64,000 nucleotides of DNA, from assembly GCF_003967195.1 (NCBI RefSeq), contig NZ_AP018725.1, forward strand, positions 1,798,001 to 1,862,000, read 5' to 3'. The position numbers were made by a program, and so were the translations under genes. Position 1 is the first letter of the stretch; every line of letters begins with the position of its first letter. Below are positions 27,895 to 37,353 of this stretch, one piece after another. The notes beneath the pieces were generated by a model. The model did no database searches and was not told where the DNA came from. It was given only the letters and a program-made list of their open reading frames with translations. This DNA comes from Sulfuriflexus mobilis. GTDB lineage: Bacteria; Pseudomonadota; Gammaproteobacteria; AKS1.

Positions 27895-29694
27895 TTACTT
27901 CTTACTTACTTTCAATACTGTCATAAAGGCCTCTTGTGGGATTTCCACAGAACCGACCTGTTTCATGCGGCGTTTACCGGCTTTTTGTTTTTCAAGCAGC
28001 TTGCGTTTACGTGACACGTCGCCACCATAACACTTGGCGGTCACATTCTTGCGCAAGGCCTTTACATTGGAGCGCGCTATGATATTCGAGCCAATCGCTG
28101 CCTGTATAGCCACATCAAACATCTGTCGCGGAATAATCTCGCGCATTCTTTCAACCAGATCACGGCCACGTGCCAGACTCTGCCCCCGGTGCACAATCGC
28201 GGAAAGCGCGTCAACACGCTCGCCATTAATCATCACATCCAGCTTGACCACATCGGCGTACTGGAAACGATCAAAATGATAATCCATTGAGGCAAAACCA
28301 CGACTGACTGACTTTAACCGGTCAAAAAAGTCCAGCACCATTTCATTCATCGGCATTTCATAGCTCAAGCTAACCTGATTACCCAGATACTGCATCTTTT
28401 TCTGCACGCCGCGTTTCTCAATACAGAGGTTAATCACATTCCCCACATACTCCTGTGGTGTAAGGATATTCGCAACAATGATTGGTTCGCGGATCTCCTC
28501 AATGTAATTGGCCTCAGGCAAGGCGGCCGGGTTTTCTATCTTCAGTATCTCGCCCTTGGTAGTCAGCACTTCATAGACCACGGTGGGTGCAGTGGTGATT
28601 AACTCCAGATTGTACTCACGCTCGAGTCGCTCCTGAATAATCTCCATATGCAGCATACCAAGGAAACCGCAGCGAAAACCAAAACCCAGTGCCTGGGATG
28701 TTTCGGGCTCAAAATATAGCGAGGCATCATTCAGGCTCAATTTCTGCAAGGCCTCACGGAAGTCTTCGTAGTCTTCCGTGCTAATGGGGAACAGGCCGGC
28801 AAAGACACGAGGCTGGACCTTTTTGAAACCCGGCAAGGGCTTGCTTGAAGGATTATCTGCCCGGGTCAGGGTGTCACCGACCGGGGCGCCGGCGATTTCC
28901 TTGATACCGGCGACCACATACCCCACATCCCCAACTTCGAGAGATTCCGTCTCAATACGCTTGGGTGTAAACCTGCCAACCTTATCAACGAGAAAATCCC
29001 GACCCGTAGACATGATTCGCACCTTCTGTTTCGGCCTGAGACTACCGTGCATGACACGGACCAGCGACACCACGCCGAGGTAGTTATCAAACCAGGAGTC
29101 GATAATCAGTGCCTGCAGTGGTGCATCGGGGTCGCCTTCAGGCGGCGGGATACGCGCAATCAGTTGCTCGAGGCAGTCCTCGACACCGACACCGGTCTTG
29201 GCGCTGACGCGCACGGCATCTTCGGCCTCAATACCGATGATCTCCTCGATTTCCTTAATCACCCTCTCCGGCTCGGCTGCCGGCAGGTCGATCTTGTTCA
29301 GCACCGGTACCACCTCCAGGCCGAGGTCGATGGCGGTATAACAATTGGCGACACTCTGTGCCTCCACGCCCTGCGAGGCATCGACGATCAACAGGGCCCC
29401 TTCACAGGCCTCCAGTGAACGGGAGACCTCGTAGGAAAAATCGACGTGCCCGGGGGTATCAATAAAGTTCAGGTGATAGGTCTGGCCATCGCGTGACTTG
29501 TAATCAAGTGAGACGCTCTGTGCCTTGATGGTGATACCCCGCTCACGCTCGATATCCATGGAATCGAGGACCTGCGACTGCATCTCCCGGGCACTCAGCC
29601 CCCCGCAGACCTGGATAAAACGGTCAGCCAGGGTCGATTTACCGTGGTCAATATGGGCGATAATGGAGAAATTGCGGATGTTCTCCATTTTCAT
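27895..29694 (-). CDS. lepA: Elongation factor 4 (back-translocase)
   Basis: LepA is a ribosomal GTPase related to EF-G. The 599-residue product from ATG 29694 ([21 protein letters not shown]) matches E. coli length. It has G1 AHIDHGKS, G3 DTPGHVDF, G4 NKID and the family-specific C-terminal domain with KANVKALRK-like basic tail. AGGTAAG serves as Shine-Dalgarno. The longer frame upstream crosses a terminator and was not used. Confidence 0.97.
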   Translation of the reverse strand: MKMENIRNFSIIAHIDHGKSTLADRFIQVCGGLSAREMQSQVLDSMDIERERGITIKAQSVSLDYKSRDGQTYHLNFIDTPGHVDFSYEVSRSLEACEGALLIVDASQGVEAQSVANCYTAIDLGLEVVPVLNKIDLPAAEPERVIKEIEEIIGIEAEDAVRVSAKTGVGVEDCLEQLIARIPPPEGDPDAPLQALIIDSWFDNYLGVVSLVRVMHGSLRPKQKVRIMSTGRDFLVDKVGRFTPKRIETESLEVGDVGYVVAGIKEIAGAPVGDTLTRADNPSSKPLPGFKKVQPRVFAGLFPISTEDYEDFREALQKLSLNDASLYFEPETSQALGFGFRCGFLGMLHMEIIQERLEREYNLELITTAPTVVYEVLTTKGEILKIENPAALPEANYIEEIREPIIVANILTPQEYVGNVINLCIEKRGVQKKMQYLGNQVSLSYEMPMNEMVLDFFDRLKSVSRGFASMDYHFDRFQYADVVKLDVMINGERVDALSAIVHRGQSLARGRDLVERMREIIPRQMFDVAIQAAIGSNIIARSNVKALRKNVTAKCYGGDVSRKRKLLEKQKAGKRRMKQVGSVEIPQEAFMTVLKVSKK

Positions 29695-29734
29695 GGGATT
29701 CTTACCTGGTAGGGTTCTGGCATAAGGACACAAT

Positions 29735-29760
29735 AAAAAACCGGCGCCCGACAGGCGCCA
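29735..29760 (-). terminator. Rho-independent terminator between the glutaredoxin-like gene and lepA
   Basis: GGCGCC repeats on both sides of a five-base loop (29743-29759), followed on the minus strand by GG and six T residues. It would end the rpoE-to-glutaredoxin-like unit and imply a separate promoter or read-through for lepA. Confidence 0.75.
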
Positions 29761-29770
29761 CATGGGGGGA

Positions 29771-30046
29771 TTATAACTGATTCAGGCTATGGGCTAAATG
29801 CTCATGTAGCCTCTTGGGGTCAAGAAAATAGTGGCAAATCTCCAGCTCGCCGTCCTTGAGCACCGGCACCAGCCTGCCATAGGCCTCGGCGAGGGCCGGG
29901 TCGCTATCCACATCGAGCCTTTTCAGGACGAAACCCCACTCGCGTTGAAAATCGAGCAAGGCCTCCTCCATGTCTTCACAGAGGTGGCAGCCACTGCGGC
30001 CATACAGGGTCAGATTGATGGCCGCAGCACGGGCATCACTCGTCAT
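29771..30046 (-). CDS. Glutaredoxin-family thiol protein
   Basis: The 91-residue protein has a thioredoxin-like fold with the redox motif CHLC at residues 20-23 ([12 protein letters not shown]) and the cis-proline in RLVPVL near 60. Proteins of this kind (DUF836 family) follow mucD in Pseudomonas and relatives. The reaction and partner are not known. Its start lies inside the mucD end (11-base overlap), so it is co-translated with the protease. Confidence 0.8.
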   Translation of the reverse strand: MTSDARAAAINLTLYGRSGCHLCEDMEEALLDFQREWGFVLKRLDVDSDPALAEAYGRLVPVLKDGELEICHYFLDPKRLHEHLAHSLNQL

Positions 30047-31469
30047 TCGTGATTTTCAGGGCCAGGAAGACCGGACCGCTACGGGCGCGATGCACCAGCA
30101 CCGGCACAGAACGGTTTTCCGGCAGTGCTTTCACCAGTTTTTCAAAATGCTCAACATTCTTGATATCTTCATTGTTCAGCATCTCGATGATGTCACCCTG
30201 GCGTATGCCGGCGCGCGCAGCAATCCCGCCTGACTGGCTCACCAGTACCCCGCCTTTGGCAATTTCGCGTTTTTTGCGCTGGGCATCGCTGAGGTCCGTA
30301 ACGGTAAGACCAATACGGTTTTGTTTGCTGGTCTTGGGTTTGTCTGAGGCGACGCGTATCTCATCATCCCCGGGTAACTCACCAATCACGACCTTCAATG
30401 TCCGTAACTTGCCCTGGCGTAAGACACGCACGGGCACAGCAGTATCGATGGGTGTGCGCCCGACCAGCGGCGGCAGGTCCTTGGAATGGTCAACTTCATC
30501 ACTGTTGAATTTGAGGATGATATCGCCAACCTCGAAGCCGGCCTTGGCAGCCGGACTATCCGGCAGAACACGTGACACCAGCGCGCCATGGGGTTTGTCC
30601 ATGCCAAATGACTCTGCCAACTCAGCGGTAACATCCTGAATGAGGACACCCAACCAACCACGTGTCACATGGCCCGTGTTCTTTAACTGGTTTGCCACAT
30701 TCATGGCCACTTCGATCGGGATCGCAAACGACAAACCCATGAAGCCGCCGGTGCGGCTATATATCTGTGAGTTGACCCCAACCACCTCACCATCGAGATT
30801 AAACAGTGGGCCACCCGAATTACCCGGGTTAATGGCTACATCGGTCTGGATAAACGGTACGTAGTTTTCGCGCGGCAGGCTACGTCCCTTGGCACTGACA
30901 ATACCCGCTGTTACCGAGTGATCAAAACCAAAAGGTGAACCAATGGCCAACACCCACTCACCGACCTTCAGGTCCTTGGACTTACCCATCTTTACCGTGG
31001 GCAGACTGCTGGCATCGATTTTTAACAAGGCCACATCGCTGCGCTCATCGCTACCCACTACCTTGGCGGAAAATTCACGACGGTCACTCAGGCGTACAAT
31101 CACTTCATCCGCATCACGTATCACATGGTTGTTGGTCATCACATAACCATCATCAGAGATAATAAAACCGGAGCCCAGTGACTTGGCATCCCGCTCCTGT
31201 GGTGAATTGCCTTCATCATCAAAAAAGTGACGGAAAAAATCGTTAAAGGGGCTGTCTTCGGGCAAGTCCGGTATCTGTAAATTTTCCGGTATGCGAGGGT
31301 GACGCTTAATCTTTTGCGTGGTACTGATATTCACCACGGCCGGGCTATTTTTTTCAGCCAGTTGTGTGAAGTCCGGCAGATTGCGCGCCTGTACTTGCGA
31401 CCAGGCAAACAGGCCAAGCATCCCCAGTACGATATTGAACACAAAGGCTTTGCCAGGAAATACTTTCAT
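30036..31469 (-). CDS. mucD: Periplasmic serine protease MucD/DegQ (HtrA family)
   Basis: The enzyme degrades misfolded periplasmic proteins and in Pseudomonas restrains the AlgU pathway. The 477-residue product has a signal peptide (about residues 1-28), the catalytic triad His115, Asp145 and Ser218 (PGNSGGP), and two PDZ domains (about 270-360 and 385-470). It is followed by the glutaredoxin-like gene and preceded by rseC, the order of the algU-mucABCD operon. Confidence 0.95.
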   Translation of the reverse strand: MKVFPGKAFVFNIVLGMLGLFAWSQVQARNLPDFTQLAEKNSPAVVNISTTQKIKRHPRIPENLQIPDLPEDSPFNDFFRHFFDDEGNSPQERDAKSLGSGFIISDDGYVMTNNHVIRDADEVIVRLSDRREFSAKVVGSDERSDVALLKIDASSLPTVKMGKSKDLKVGEWVLAIGSPFGFDHSVTAGIVSAKGRSLPRENYVPFIQTDVAINPGNSGGPLFNLDGEVVGVNSQIYSRTGGFMGLSFAIPIEVAMNVANQLKNTGHVTRGWLGVLIQDVTAELAESFGMDKPHGALVSRVLPDSPAAKAGFEVGDIILKFNSDEVDHSKDLPPLVGRTPIDTAVPVRVLRQGKLRTLKVVIGELPGDDEIRVASDKPKTSKQNRIGLTVTDLSDAQRKKREIAKGGVLVSQSGGIAARAGIRQGDIIEMLNNEDIKNVEHFEKLVKALPENRSVPVLVHRARSGPVFLALKITNDE

Positions 31470-31471
31470 GA

Positions 31472-31960
31472 TTACTCCAGAGTCAACTTGGTTACTGATT
31501 GTTTCGGTGCCGGGTCAGCGACGCGACGTAAAATCACTGGTCGGAAACGTGCGTCTATTAGCGCACGTTTGGCATAGCCCTTCAACCAGTATAGCCCCAA
31601 CATAAAGCCGACGACCCCGCCAAGGATAGCGGCAGTTTCCGTAGCCATCCACTTATCCGCAAGCAAATTTTCAGAGAGTGCTGCGAATAGCAGCAGACTC
31701 AGCAACGGCAACATATATACGGCAAAAGAACCCTGCAAAAGACTACTCTCCTCCAGCCCGAGGATAACTTCATCACCCAAACCCAGCCCTGGCACAGTGG
31801 TTACGGCCAATCGACTATGACGTTGACCGGTAAAACGTTCCAGCAGGGAAGAACCACAGGCATTCTTTGCAGAACAACTGCCACAGGTGGTCTGGCGTTG
31901 TGTTTCTACCCAGGTTGTTTCAGCTTCGATAGCGACAATTCGGGCATGCTCTTCAATCAT
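31472..31960 (-). CDS. rseC: RseC/MucC family membrane protein
   Basis: The 162-residue protein has an N-terminal cysteine cluster (CGSCSAKNACGSSL, near residue 22) and two membrane segments (about 81-98 and 105-128). RseC in E. coli contributes to the Rsx complex that reduces SoxR; MucC in Pseudomonas has a small role in alginate control. It lies between rseB and mucD, 2 bases before the mucD start. Confidence 0.9.
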   Translation of the reverse strand: MIEEHARIVAIEAETTWVETQRQTTCGSCSAKNACGSSLLERFTGQRHSRLAVTTVPGLGLGDEVILGLEESSLLQGSFAVYMLPLLSLLLFAALSENLLADKWMATETAAILGGVVGFMLGLYWLKGYAKRALIDARFRPVILRRVADPAPKQSVTKLTLE

Positions 31961-31969
31961 AATGAGGCA

Positions 31970-32947
31970 CTACGGCTTTTGCTGATGGTTAACTGAATCA
32001 CTGATTAATTTTACGGTTGAGGGCGGCACCTCGCCTACGGCGGTGACATGATAATCGCCCATAATACGTCCATAGGCATTGACCGCACCCATCGTCGATG
32101 ACCCCTGCAGGATATCCTTCTCGGTATCAAGCTTTTCGATATAGATAGATACCCATGCCAGGCCATCTGTATAAACGAGGTGCTCAACAGGCATGCGGTT
32201 ATCCGGTAGGTGATGCATATTACGGTGTGACATCATAAAGCCCTTCGGTAACTTGCGGGCCTGCCAGCCATCATCCATCGGCATGGGCGCGTTGCGTTTA
32301 TCGTCCTTGTCCGTCACCCAGGTGTATTCCGTACCACTAATATTCGGTTTGAGCCGCTGTTCATCCAGGCTTTCATACAAACGCAGGTCCGTAAACATAA
32401 TTTGCTCAATGGCATTACCCTTCGTATCCAGTAATTCCGATCGCAATAATAACTCAAAGGCATCATCTATCCAGAGACGGTAACCGTAACGAAAATTATC
32501 CCTTGGACGAATCATCACGCGCCGTGCCTGGCGCGAGGCAACACGCTCATAACCTTCGAAAACAAAGTCGTAATACTCACCAATCTGACTCAGATCGCTT
32601 GGGATAGAGGGCAACTTGGTTTCGGGGCCATGGTTATCCACCACCACAGAACGGTTATCCGGCAGGATGCAGATGACCTTATCATTATTCCTGATGACTT
32701 CGCGCGCGACACCGTTAAGTGACACCATGCGCTCACGTTCACCTTTACTGTCTGATTTGTGAATAACATGCACGGCTTCCATTTGGTCACCATGACGGTA
32801 TACAAACGTACCTTCGTAGTTCAGGGTTTCACCTGCACGACTTACGCGGCTCAACCACTCACGTACGGTATCAGAGGTAATCTTCTCCATCGCCGAGGCA
32901 CTGGCGAAATTGATTGAGAGCAACAGGAATACTACAACACGTTTCAT
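31970..32947 (-). CDS. rseB: Sigma-E regulatory protein RseB/MucB
   Basis: RseB is a periplasmic protein that binds RseA and protects it from DegS cleavage until it senses LPS or lipoprotein signals. The 325-residue product has a signal peptide (residues 1-19, ending ASA) and the two-domain MucB fold; NYEGTFVYRHGDQMEAVHV near residue 43 is typical. Start ATG 32947 overlaps the rseA stop by four bases. Confidence 0.94.
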   Translation of the reverse strand: MKRVVVFLLLSINFASASAMEKITSDTVREWLSRVSRAGETLNYEGTFVYRHGDQMEAVHVIHKSDSKGERERMVSLNGVAREVIRNNDKVICILPDNRSVVVDNHGPETKLPSIPSDLSQIGEYYDFVFEGYERVASRQARRVMIRPRDNFRYGYRLWIDDAFELLLRSELLDTKGNAIEQIMFTDLRLYESLDEQRLKPNISGTEYTWVTDKDDKRNAPMPMDDGWQARKLPKGFMMSHRNMHHLPDNRMPVEHLVYTDGLAWVSIYIEKLDTEKDILQGSSTMGAVNAYGRIMGDYHVTAVGEVPPSTVKLISDSVNHQQKP

Positions 32948-33567
32948 CGTAAGGCATTTTCCACGGCCGGTTTATATTCAATGGCGGCTGTTCCCTCATC
33001 GGCCTCATCGGCTACCGGCCTGTCACGGCCGGCGGTGACAATCGGCGCAAAGGGCAAAGCACCCCGCACGGCCGTTGAATAGCCATTATGATTAACCAGA
33101 TAACTGTTCAGTTTGGAAACCACCGCAGGGCGATCATCTGACCAGTTGCTACTGTTGACGCGCAACCACTGTTGCTCAACCGCCACCGGCGCTGTGCTGG
33201 CGACTTGCTGGTTAGTGGGTGCGAAGACCTGCCCGCCCGGTTGAATCGTCAATACCGCAACAGCGGTCACCGTGGCGGCAACGGCCATGCCGGCGACCTG
33301 CTTGAAGGTAGCCGATAGCGGTTGTCTTTTCAGTCGTGGCGCGAGAACGGTAGCCTCTTTTGCCAAGGCGGCATGAATACCCGGCAACAGCCCTCCACCA
33401 GCACCTGTACTCGCCTCACGGCGCAGGGCACTGCCCGCCTGCTGATAACGCAACCAGCGGGAACGCAGTTCGTCATTATCAAGCATTTTGTCGATTAGGC
33501 GATCGGCCTCAGCCGGCTCGAGTTCGCCATCCACTAAGGCAGAAAGTTGCTCATCATATGGTGTCAT
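32944..33567 (-). CDS. rseA: Anti-sigma-E factor RseA/MucA
   Basis: RseA is a single-pass inner-membrane protein whose cytoplasmic domain holds RpoE inactive. The 207-residue product from ATG 33567 begins MTPYDEQLSALVDGELE, has the anti-sigma N-terminal domain (about residues 1-75) and a membrane segment near 95-115 (QVAGMAVAATVTAVAVLTI). The AAGGG before ATG 33567 favours it over the upstream in-frame start. Confidence 0.92.
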   Translation of the reverse strand: MTPYDEQLSALVDGELEPAEADRLIDKMLDNDELRSRWLRYQQAGSALRREASTGAGGGLLPGIHAALAKEATVLAPRLKRQPLSATFKQVAGMAVAATVTAVAVLTIQPGGQVFAPTNQQVASTAPVAVEQQWLRVNSSNWSDDRPAVVSKLNSYLVNHNGYSTAVRGALPFAPIVTAGRDRPVADEADEGTAAIEYKPAVENALR

Positions 33568-33578
33568 AGCACTACCCT

Positions 33579-34172
33579 TCATAACTCATAATCCTCGCCC
33601 TCCAACATCGGGCGAATACGTGTATCAACGGCCTCACGGGCCCTGAAAATGCGTGAGCGTACGGTGCCCACCGGACAATCCATTGCCTGCGCAATATCGT
33701 CATAACTCATGCCTTCCAACTCGCGCAACATAATCGCGGTGCGCAGGTCTTCCGGCAGGGCCTCAATGGCCTGGTACACCGCTTGCTCCAACTCGTCCCT
33801 GTGCAGCAACCTTTCCGGTGTATCGTATTCCTTTAGACCATGTGCGCCGTCATATTGTTCAGCGTCGCTGGCCTCAATATCATCACGCGGCGGTCGGCGA
33901 CCCTGCGCGACCAGATAATTCTTCGCGGTATTGATGACAATGCGGTAAAACCAGGTATAAAACGCACTGTCACCGCGGAAATTCGCCAAGGCCCGGTAGG
34001 CCTTGATAAAGGCCTCTTGGGCAACATCCTGCGCCTCGGCCTGATCACGTACGTAACGCGAGATCAGGTTCAGTGCCTTTTGCTGGTATTTCAGCACCAG
34101 CAAATCGAAGGCCCGCTTGTCACCGCCCTGAACCCGCGCTACCAGCGCGCTGTCCGCATTCTTCTCGCCCAT
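33579..34172 (-). CDS. rpoE: RNA polymerase sigma factor RpoE/AlgU
   Basis: This ECF sigma factor directs the envelope stress response. The 197-residue protein has region 2 (about residues 25-95, with FDLLVLKYQQKAL and FYTWFYRIVINTAKNYL) and region 4 (about 125-185, with LREMEGMSYD-type helix LRELEGMSYDDIAQAMDCP). It heads the rpoE-rseA-rseB-rseC-mucD cluster. A sigma-E-like promoter sits about 50 bases upstream, consistent with autoregulation. Confidence 0.97.
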   Translation of the reverse strand: MGEKNADSALVARVQGGDKRAFDLLVLKYQQKALNLISRYVRDQAEAQDVAQEAFIKAYRALANFRGDSAFYTWFYRIVINTAKNYLVAQGRRPPRDDIEASDAEQYDGAHGLKEYDTPERLLHRDELEQAVYQAIEALPEDLRTAIMLRELEGMSYDDIAQAMDCPVGTVRSRIFRAREAVDTRIRPMLEGEDYEL

Positions 34173-34220
34173 CCGGGCCTTCCCCTTTATTCGTTGGTAG
34201 CACTGCTCATCTACCTGTTA

Positions 34221-34248
34221 CATAGACCTTTTTCAGGTATATTAGTTC
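34221..34248 (-). promoter_or_regulatory. Sigma-E-type promoter of rpoE
   Basis: On the minus strand GAACTA (34243-34248) and TCTATG (34221-34226) are separated by exactly 16 bases, close to the sigma-E/AlgU consensus GAACTT-N16-TCTGA. The start site would lie about 40 bases before the rpoE ATG. It fits known autoregulation of rpoE in E. coli and algU in Pseudomonas. Confidence 0.6.
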
Positions 34249-34344
34249 GCCAGCATGAGACTTTTATTATATTCTCATGCCCTACAGCCTTGGAAAACCG
34301 GAATTTCATGACCCAGCCTGGCGTTCAGGCCCCAAATCCAGCCA

Positions 34345-35973
34345 ATGAGCACACAGTATACACATGATGTCCTGATTATCGGTGGTGGTATCGCCGGTCT
34401 TAGCCTCGCCCTGCGCCTCGCCGACCGGGTCCGGGTTGGGCTGATCGCCAAGGGTCCGCTAACTGAAAGCGCCAGCCTCTATGCTCAGGGGGGTATCGCC
34501 GCCGTGCTCGATAATCAGGATTCCATCGATGCCCATGTCGAGGATACCCTCAACGCCGGTGGTCGCCTCAGCGACCCCGAGGTGGTACGACAAGTCGTCG
34601 AACACGGCGCCGACAGCGTCCAATGGCTGATCGACCAGGGTGTACTGTTTACGCGTGAACCCGGCGAGGACGGTTCCGGCGGTTACCACCTGACACGCGA
34701 GGGTGGGCATAGCCGCCGCCGCGTCATCCATGCCGCCGATGCCACCGGTCGTGCCGTGGAGACCACACTCAGTGAGCGCGTCGGTGCCCACAAGAATATC
34801 ACCCTGTATGAACACCATATCGCGGTTGACCTCATCACCAGTGCCAAGCTCGACCTGCCCGGCAACCGCGTACTCGGCGCCTATGTGCTAGACCGTAACA
34901 GTAGTCATGTACAGACCTTCACCGCACGCAGTGTGGTCCTCGCCACCGGCGGCGCCAACAAGGTCTACCTGTACACAACCAACCCGGACGTCTCGACCGG
35001 TGACGGCATTGCCATGGCCTGGCGCGCCGGTTGCCGTATCGCCAATATGGAATTTATCCAGTTTCACCCGACCTGCCTCTATCACCCCAAGGCCAAGACC
35101 TTCCTCCTCACCGAGGCGATTCGCGGCGAAGGGGGCAAACTGCGCCTGCCGGACGGCAGTCGCTTTATGGAACAGTTTGATAAGCGTGCAGAACTCGCAC
35201 CACGCGATATCGTTGCCCGCGCCATTGACCACGAGATGAAGTGCCTGGGTATCGACCATGTCTGCCTCGATATTAGTCATAAACCCGCTGAATTTATCCG
35301 CGGCCATTTCCCGAACATTTATGCGCGCTGCCTGGAGTACGGTTATGACCTGACCGCAGAACCCGTACCCGTGGTACCGGCTGCCCATTACACCTGCGGC
35401 GGTATCATGACCGATATACACGGCCGTACCGATGTTGATGGCCTGTATGCCATTGGTGAAACCGCCCATACCGGTCTGCATGGCGCCAACCGCCTGGCGA
35501 GTAACTCCCTGCTCGAGTGCCTGGTATTCGCCGAGGCCGCCAGCAAGGATATACAACGTGCCATTCCACAATGGGGTTTGTCGAAACACATCCCGCCATG
35601 GGATGAAAGCCGGGTTACGGATTCTGATGAAGAGGTCGTGGTCAGTCACAACTGGGATGAACTGCGCCGCTTCATGTGGGACTATGTGGGTATTGTACGC
35701 ACAGACAAGCGCCTGCAACGTGCCAAGCGCCGCGTCGACCTGTTAAACAGTGAAATTCATGAATACTATGGCAACTTCCGCGTCACCAATGACCTGCTGG
35801 AGTTGCGCAACCTGACCCAGGTGGCAGACCTCATCATCCGCAGCGCCATGCAACGCAAGGAAAGTCGTGGCCTGCACTACACCCTCGACTACCCGCAGAC
35901 CAGTAGTGAATATGCCCACAGTACCATTCTCGTCCCCGATAATTATCAGGCCCCTGCGGCACAGATTGCCTAG
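34345..35973 (+). CDS. nadB: L-aspartate oxidase
   Basis: NadB oxidises aspartate to iminoaspartate, the first step of de novo NAD synthesis. The 542-residue flavoprotein has the FAD motif [16 protein letters not shown] (residues 9-24), [11 protein letters not shown] near 46, the active-site HTRGGHSRRR-like segment [11 protein letters not shown] near 114 and a C-terminal helical bundle. It is divergent from rpoE, as in Pseudomonas. No obvious Shine-Dalgarno precedes the ATG. nadA and nadC are not in the window. Confidence 0.95.
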   Translation: MSTQYTHDVLIIGGGIAGLSLALRLADRVRVGLIAKGPLTESASLYAQGGIAAVLDNQDSIDAHVEDTLNAGGRLSDPEVVRQVVEHGADSVQWLIDQGVLFTREPGEDGSGGYHLTREGGHSRRRVIHAADATGRAVETTLSERVGAHKNITLYEHHIAVDLITSAKLDLPGNRVLGAYVLDRNSSHVQTFTARSVVLATGGANKVYLYTTNPDVSTGDGIAMAWRAGCRIANMEFIQFHPTCLYHPKAKTFLLTEAIRGEGGKLRLPDGSRFMEQFDKRAELAPRDIVARAIDHEMKCLGIDHVCLDISHKPAEFIRGHFPNIYARCLEYGYDLTAEPVPVVPAAHYTCGGIMTDIHGRTDVDGLYAIGETAHTGLHGANRLASNSLLECLVFAEAASKDIQRAIPQWGLSKHIPPWDESRVTDSDEEVVVSHNWDELRRFMWDYVGIVRTDKRLQRAKRRVDLLNSEIHEYYGNFRVTNDLLELRNLTQVADLIIRSAMQRKESRGLHYTLDYPQTSSEYAHSTILVPDNYQAPAAQIA

Positions 35974-36437
35974 GCCAGTTTCCCCAGTTCACTATCACGC
36001 AGGCCCTTCAGCCTGACACGAAGACGACGCAGGATATCTTTGTCGGCGCTATCACTTAACAACGGCACGCTGAGATACCAGGGCCACTGCCCCAGCCTGA
36101 AGTTCAAGACGAGTAACCGGGGATGCACGTAACTGCCCTTGCGCAATACCGCCGGCAGCTGACATCCATCCGCCATAGCCAACAGGTATTCGTTATTAGT
36201 GGTTACGGTTATCTCGGTCACAGCATAGCCCCCCTTTAGCACAACATGGTGGGACAACACATGCACAAGGCTCAGGAGCAACAGTGGCACAGCGGGAAGC
36301 ACATACAGGCCAAATCGCACAGACAACGGCCAGAGCATGAACAGGCCAAGCGCATGCATGCCAGTCAGCAGTATCGCCAGTTGCCGTGAGCGACGTCGCT
36401 TAAGGTGCAGCGCAGCGTCGGATCGCCTCGATGACAT
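35970..36437 (-). CDS. YgfX-family inner-membrane protein
   Basis: The 155-residue protein has a basic N-terminus, two membrane segments (about residues 21-39 and 42-62) and a C-terminal cytoplasmic domain, matching the YgfX (CptA) family encoded next to SdhE. E. coli YgfX was described as the toxin-like partner of YgfY, an interpretation now disputed. Its start lies within sdhE (38-base overlap). Its stop overlaps the convergent nadB stop through a shared CTAG. Confidence 0.75.
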   Translation of the reverse strand: MSSRRSDAALHLKRRRSRQLAILLTGMHALGLFMLWPLSVRFGLYVLPAVPLLLLSLVHVLSHHVVLKGGYAVTEITVTTNNEYLLAMADGCQLPAVLRKGSYVHPRLLVLNFRLGQWPWYLSVPLLSDSADKDILRRLRVRLKGLRDSELGKLA

Positions 36438-36663
36438 GATTGATATGCACCTCCCTGTGTCTTTGTCTGCCCATCAGGTATTCGAGCAGTTCGGTATCCG
36501 GACAATCAAGCAACGCGTTAAAACTCTGTTGGCCTTGTCTATCGAGCGCAGCGTAACCCCGCTCAAGGAAACCCTGTAACAGGGTATCGAGCTCGAGCAT
36601 GCCACGTCGACACTGCCAGTACAGACGCGCATGCGCCGCTGAGGCGGTATCGGCTGTCATCAT
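36400..36663 (-). CDS. sdhE: FAD assembly factor SdhE
   Basis: SdhE helps attach FAD covalently to SdhA. The 87-residue protein has the signature WQCRRGMLELD near residue 16, the RGxxE motif being essential in characterised members. Its ATG overlaps the sdhB stop (ATGA), so it is part of the succinate dehydrogenase operon itself, placing the maturation factor with its target. Confidence 0.94.
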   Translation of the reverse strand: MMTADTASAAHARLYWQCRRGMLELDTLLQGFLERGYAALDRQGQQSFNALLDCPDTELLEYLMGRQRHREVHINHVIEAIRRCAAP

Positions 36664-37352
36664 AACGACTTCTTCAGCATGCCCTGCTTGATCCGGCCGA
36701 TGGCCTGGGTCGGGTTCAGACCCTTCGGGCAGACCTCGGCACAGTTCATAATACTGTGACAGCGGAACAGCTTATAGGCATCATCAAGCATCGTCAGACG
36801 TTGCTCAGTGGCCTGGTCACGACTGTCGACGACAAAACGACAGGCCTGCAACAGGGCCGCCGGACCAAGAAAACGTTCCGGGTTCCACCAGAAGGAGGGG
36901 CAGGCCGTTGAGCAACAGGCGCAGAGGATACATTCATACAGGCCGTCAAGTTCCTCACGCTGGGCCGGGCTTTGCAGACGCTCGACCTCGGGTTCCGGTT
37001 CGTCATTCTGTAACCAGGGTTTAACGGCACGGTACTGTTTATAGAACTGCGAGAGGTCGACGATCAGGTCACGGATCACCGGTTGCCCGGGTAAGGGCCG
37101 CAATATCACCTTGTTGCCCAGTGAAGAAACCGGGGTGATACAGGCCAGGCCATTACGACCATTGATATTCATAGCATCCGAACCACACACGCCCTCCCCG
37201 CACGAACGGCGGAAGGATAAACTCTCATCCTCTTCCTTGAGCAGGTTGAGTGCCTCGAGCAGCATCATGCCATCCTGCACGGCCAGTTCATATTCCTGCA
37301 TGCGTGGTGTGCTATCCGTCTGCGGGTCATAACGATAGATAGAAAAACGCAT
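36660..37352 (-). CDS. sdhB: Succinate dehydrogenase iron-sulfur subunit
   Basis: SdhB passes electrons from FAD to quinone. The 230-residue product from ATG 37352 (MRFSIYRYDP) has a plant-ferredoxin 2Fe-2S site (CGEGVCGSDAMN near residue 54) and the C-terminal clusters CILCACCSTACP and CHSIMNCAEVCPKG for 4Fe-4S and 3Fe-4S. The longer frame upstream is sdhA sequence. It begins one base after the sdhA stop. Confidence 0.96.
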   Translation of the reverse strand: MRFSIYRYDPQTDSTPRMQEYELAVQDGMMLLEALNLLKEEDESLSFRRSCGEGVCGSDAMNINGRNGLACITPVSSLGNKVILRPLPGQPVIRDLIVDLSQFYKQYRAVKPWLQNDEPEPEVERLQSPAQREELDGLYECILCACCSTACPSFWWNPERFLGPAALLQACRFVVDSRDQATEQRLTMLDDAYKLFRCHSIMNCAEVCPKGLNPTQAIGRIKQGMLKKSL

Positions 37353-37353
37353 C

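Noticed and set aside
34308-34367. Short plus-strand ORF ([19 protein letters not shown]) overlapping the nadB start in another frame
   Set aside because: Considered as a leader peptide, but it has no clear ribosome-binding site, no regulatory codon run and no hairpin; probably chance.
34888-35718. 276-codon open frame antisense to nadB
   Set aside because: It lies entirely within nadB, which has full family motifs; the antisense translation has no recognisable domain.
35970-36663. sdhE-ygfX as a toxin-antitoxin system
   Set aside because: The pair was described as CptAB in E. coli, but SdhE is established as a flavinylation factor and here it is embedded in the sdh operon, so a toxin-antitoxin label is not supported.
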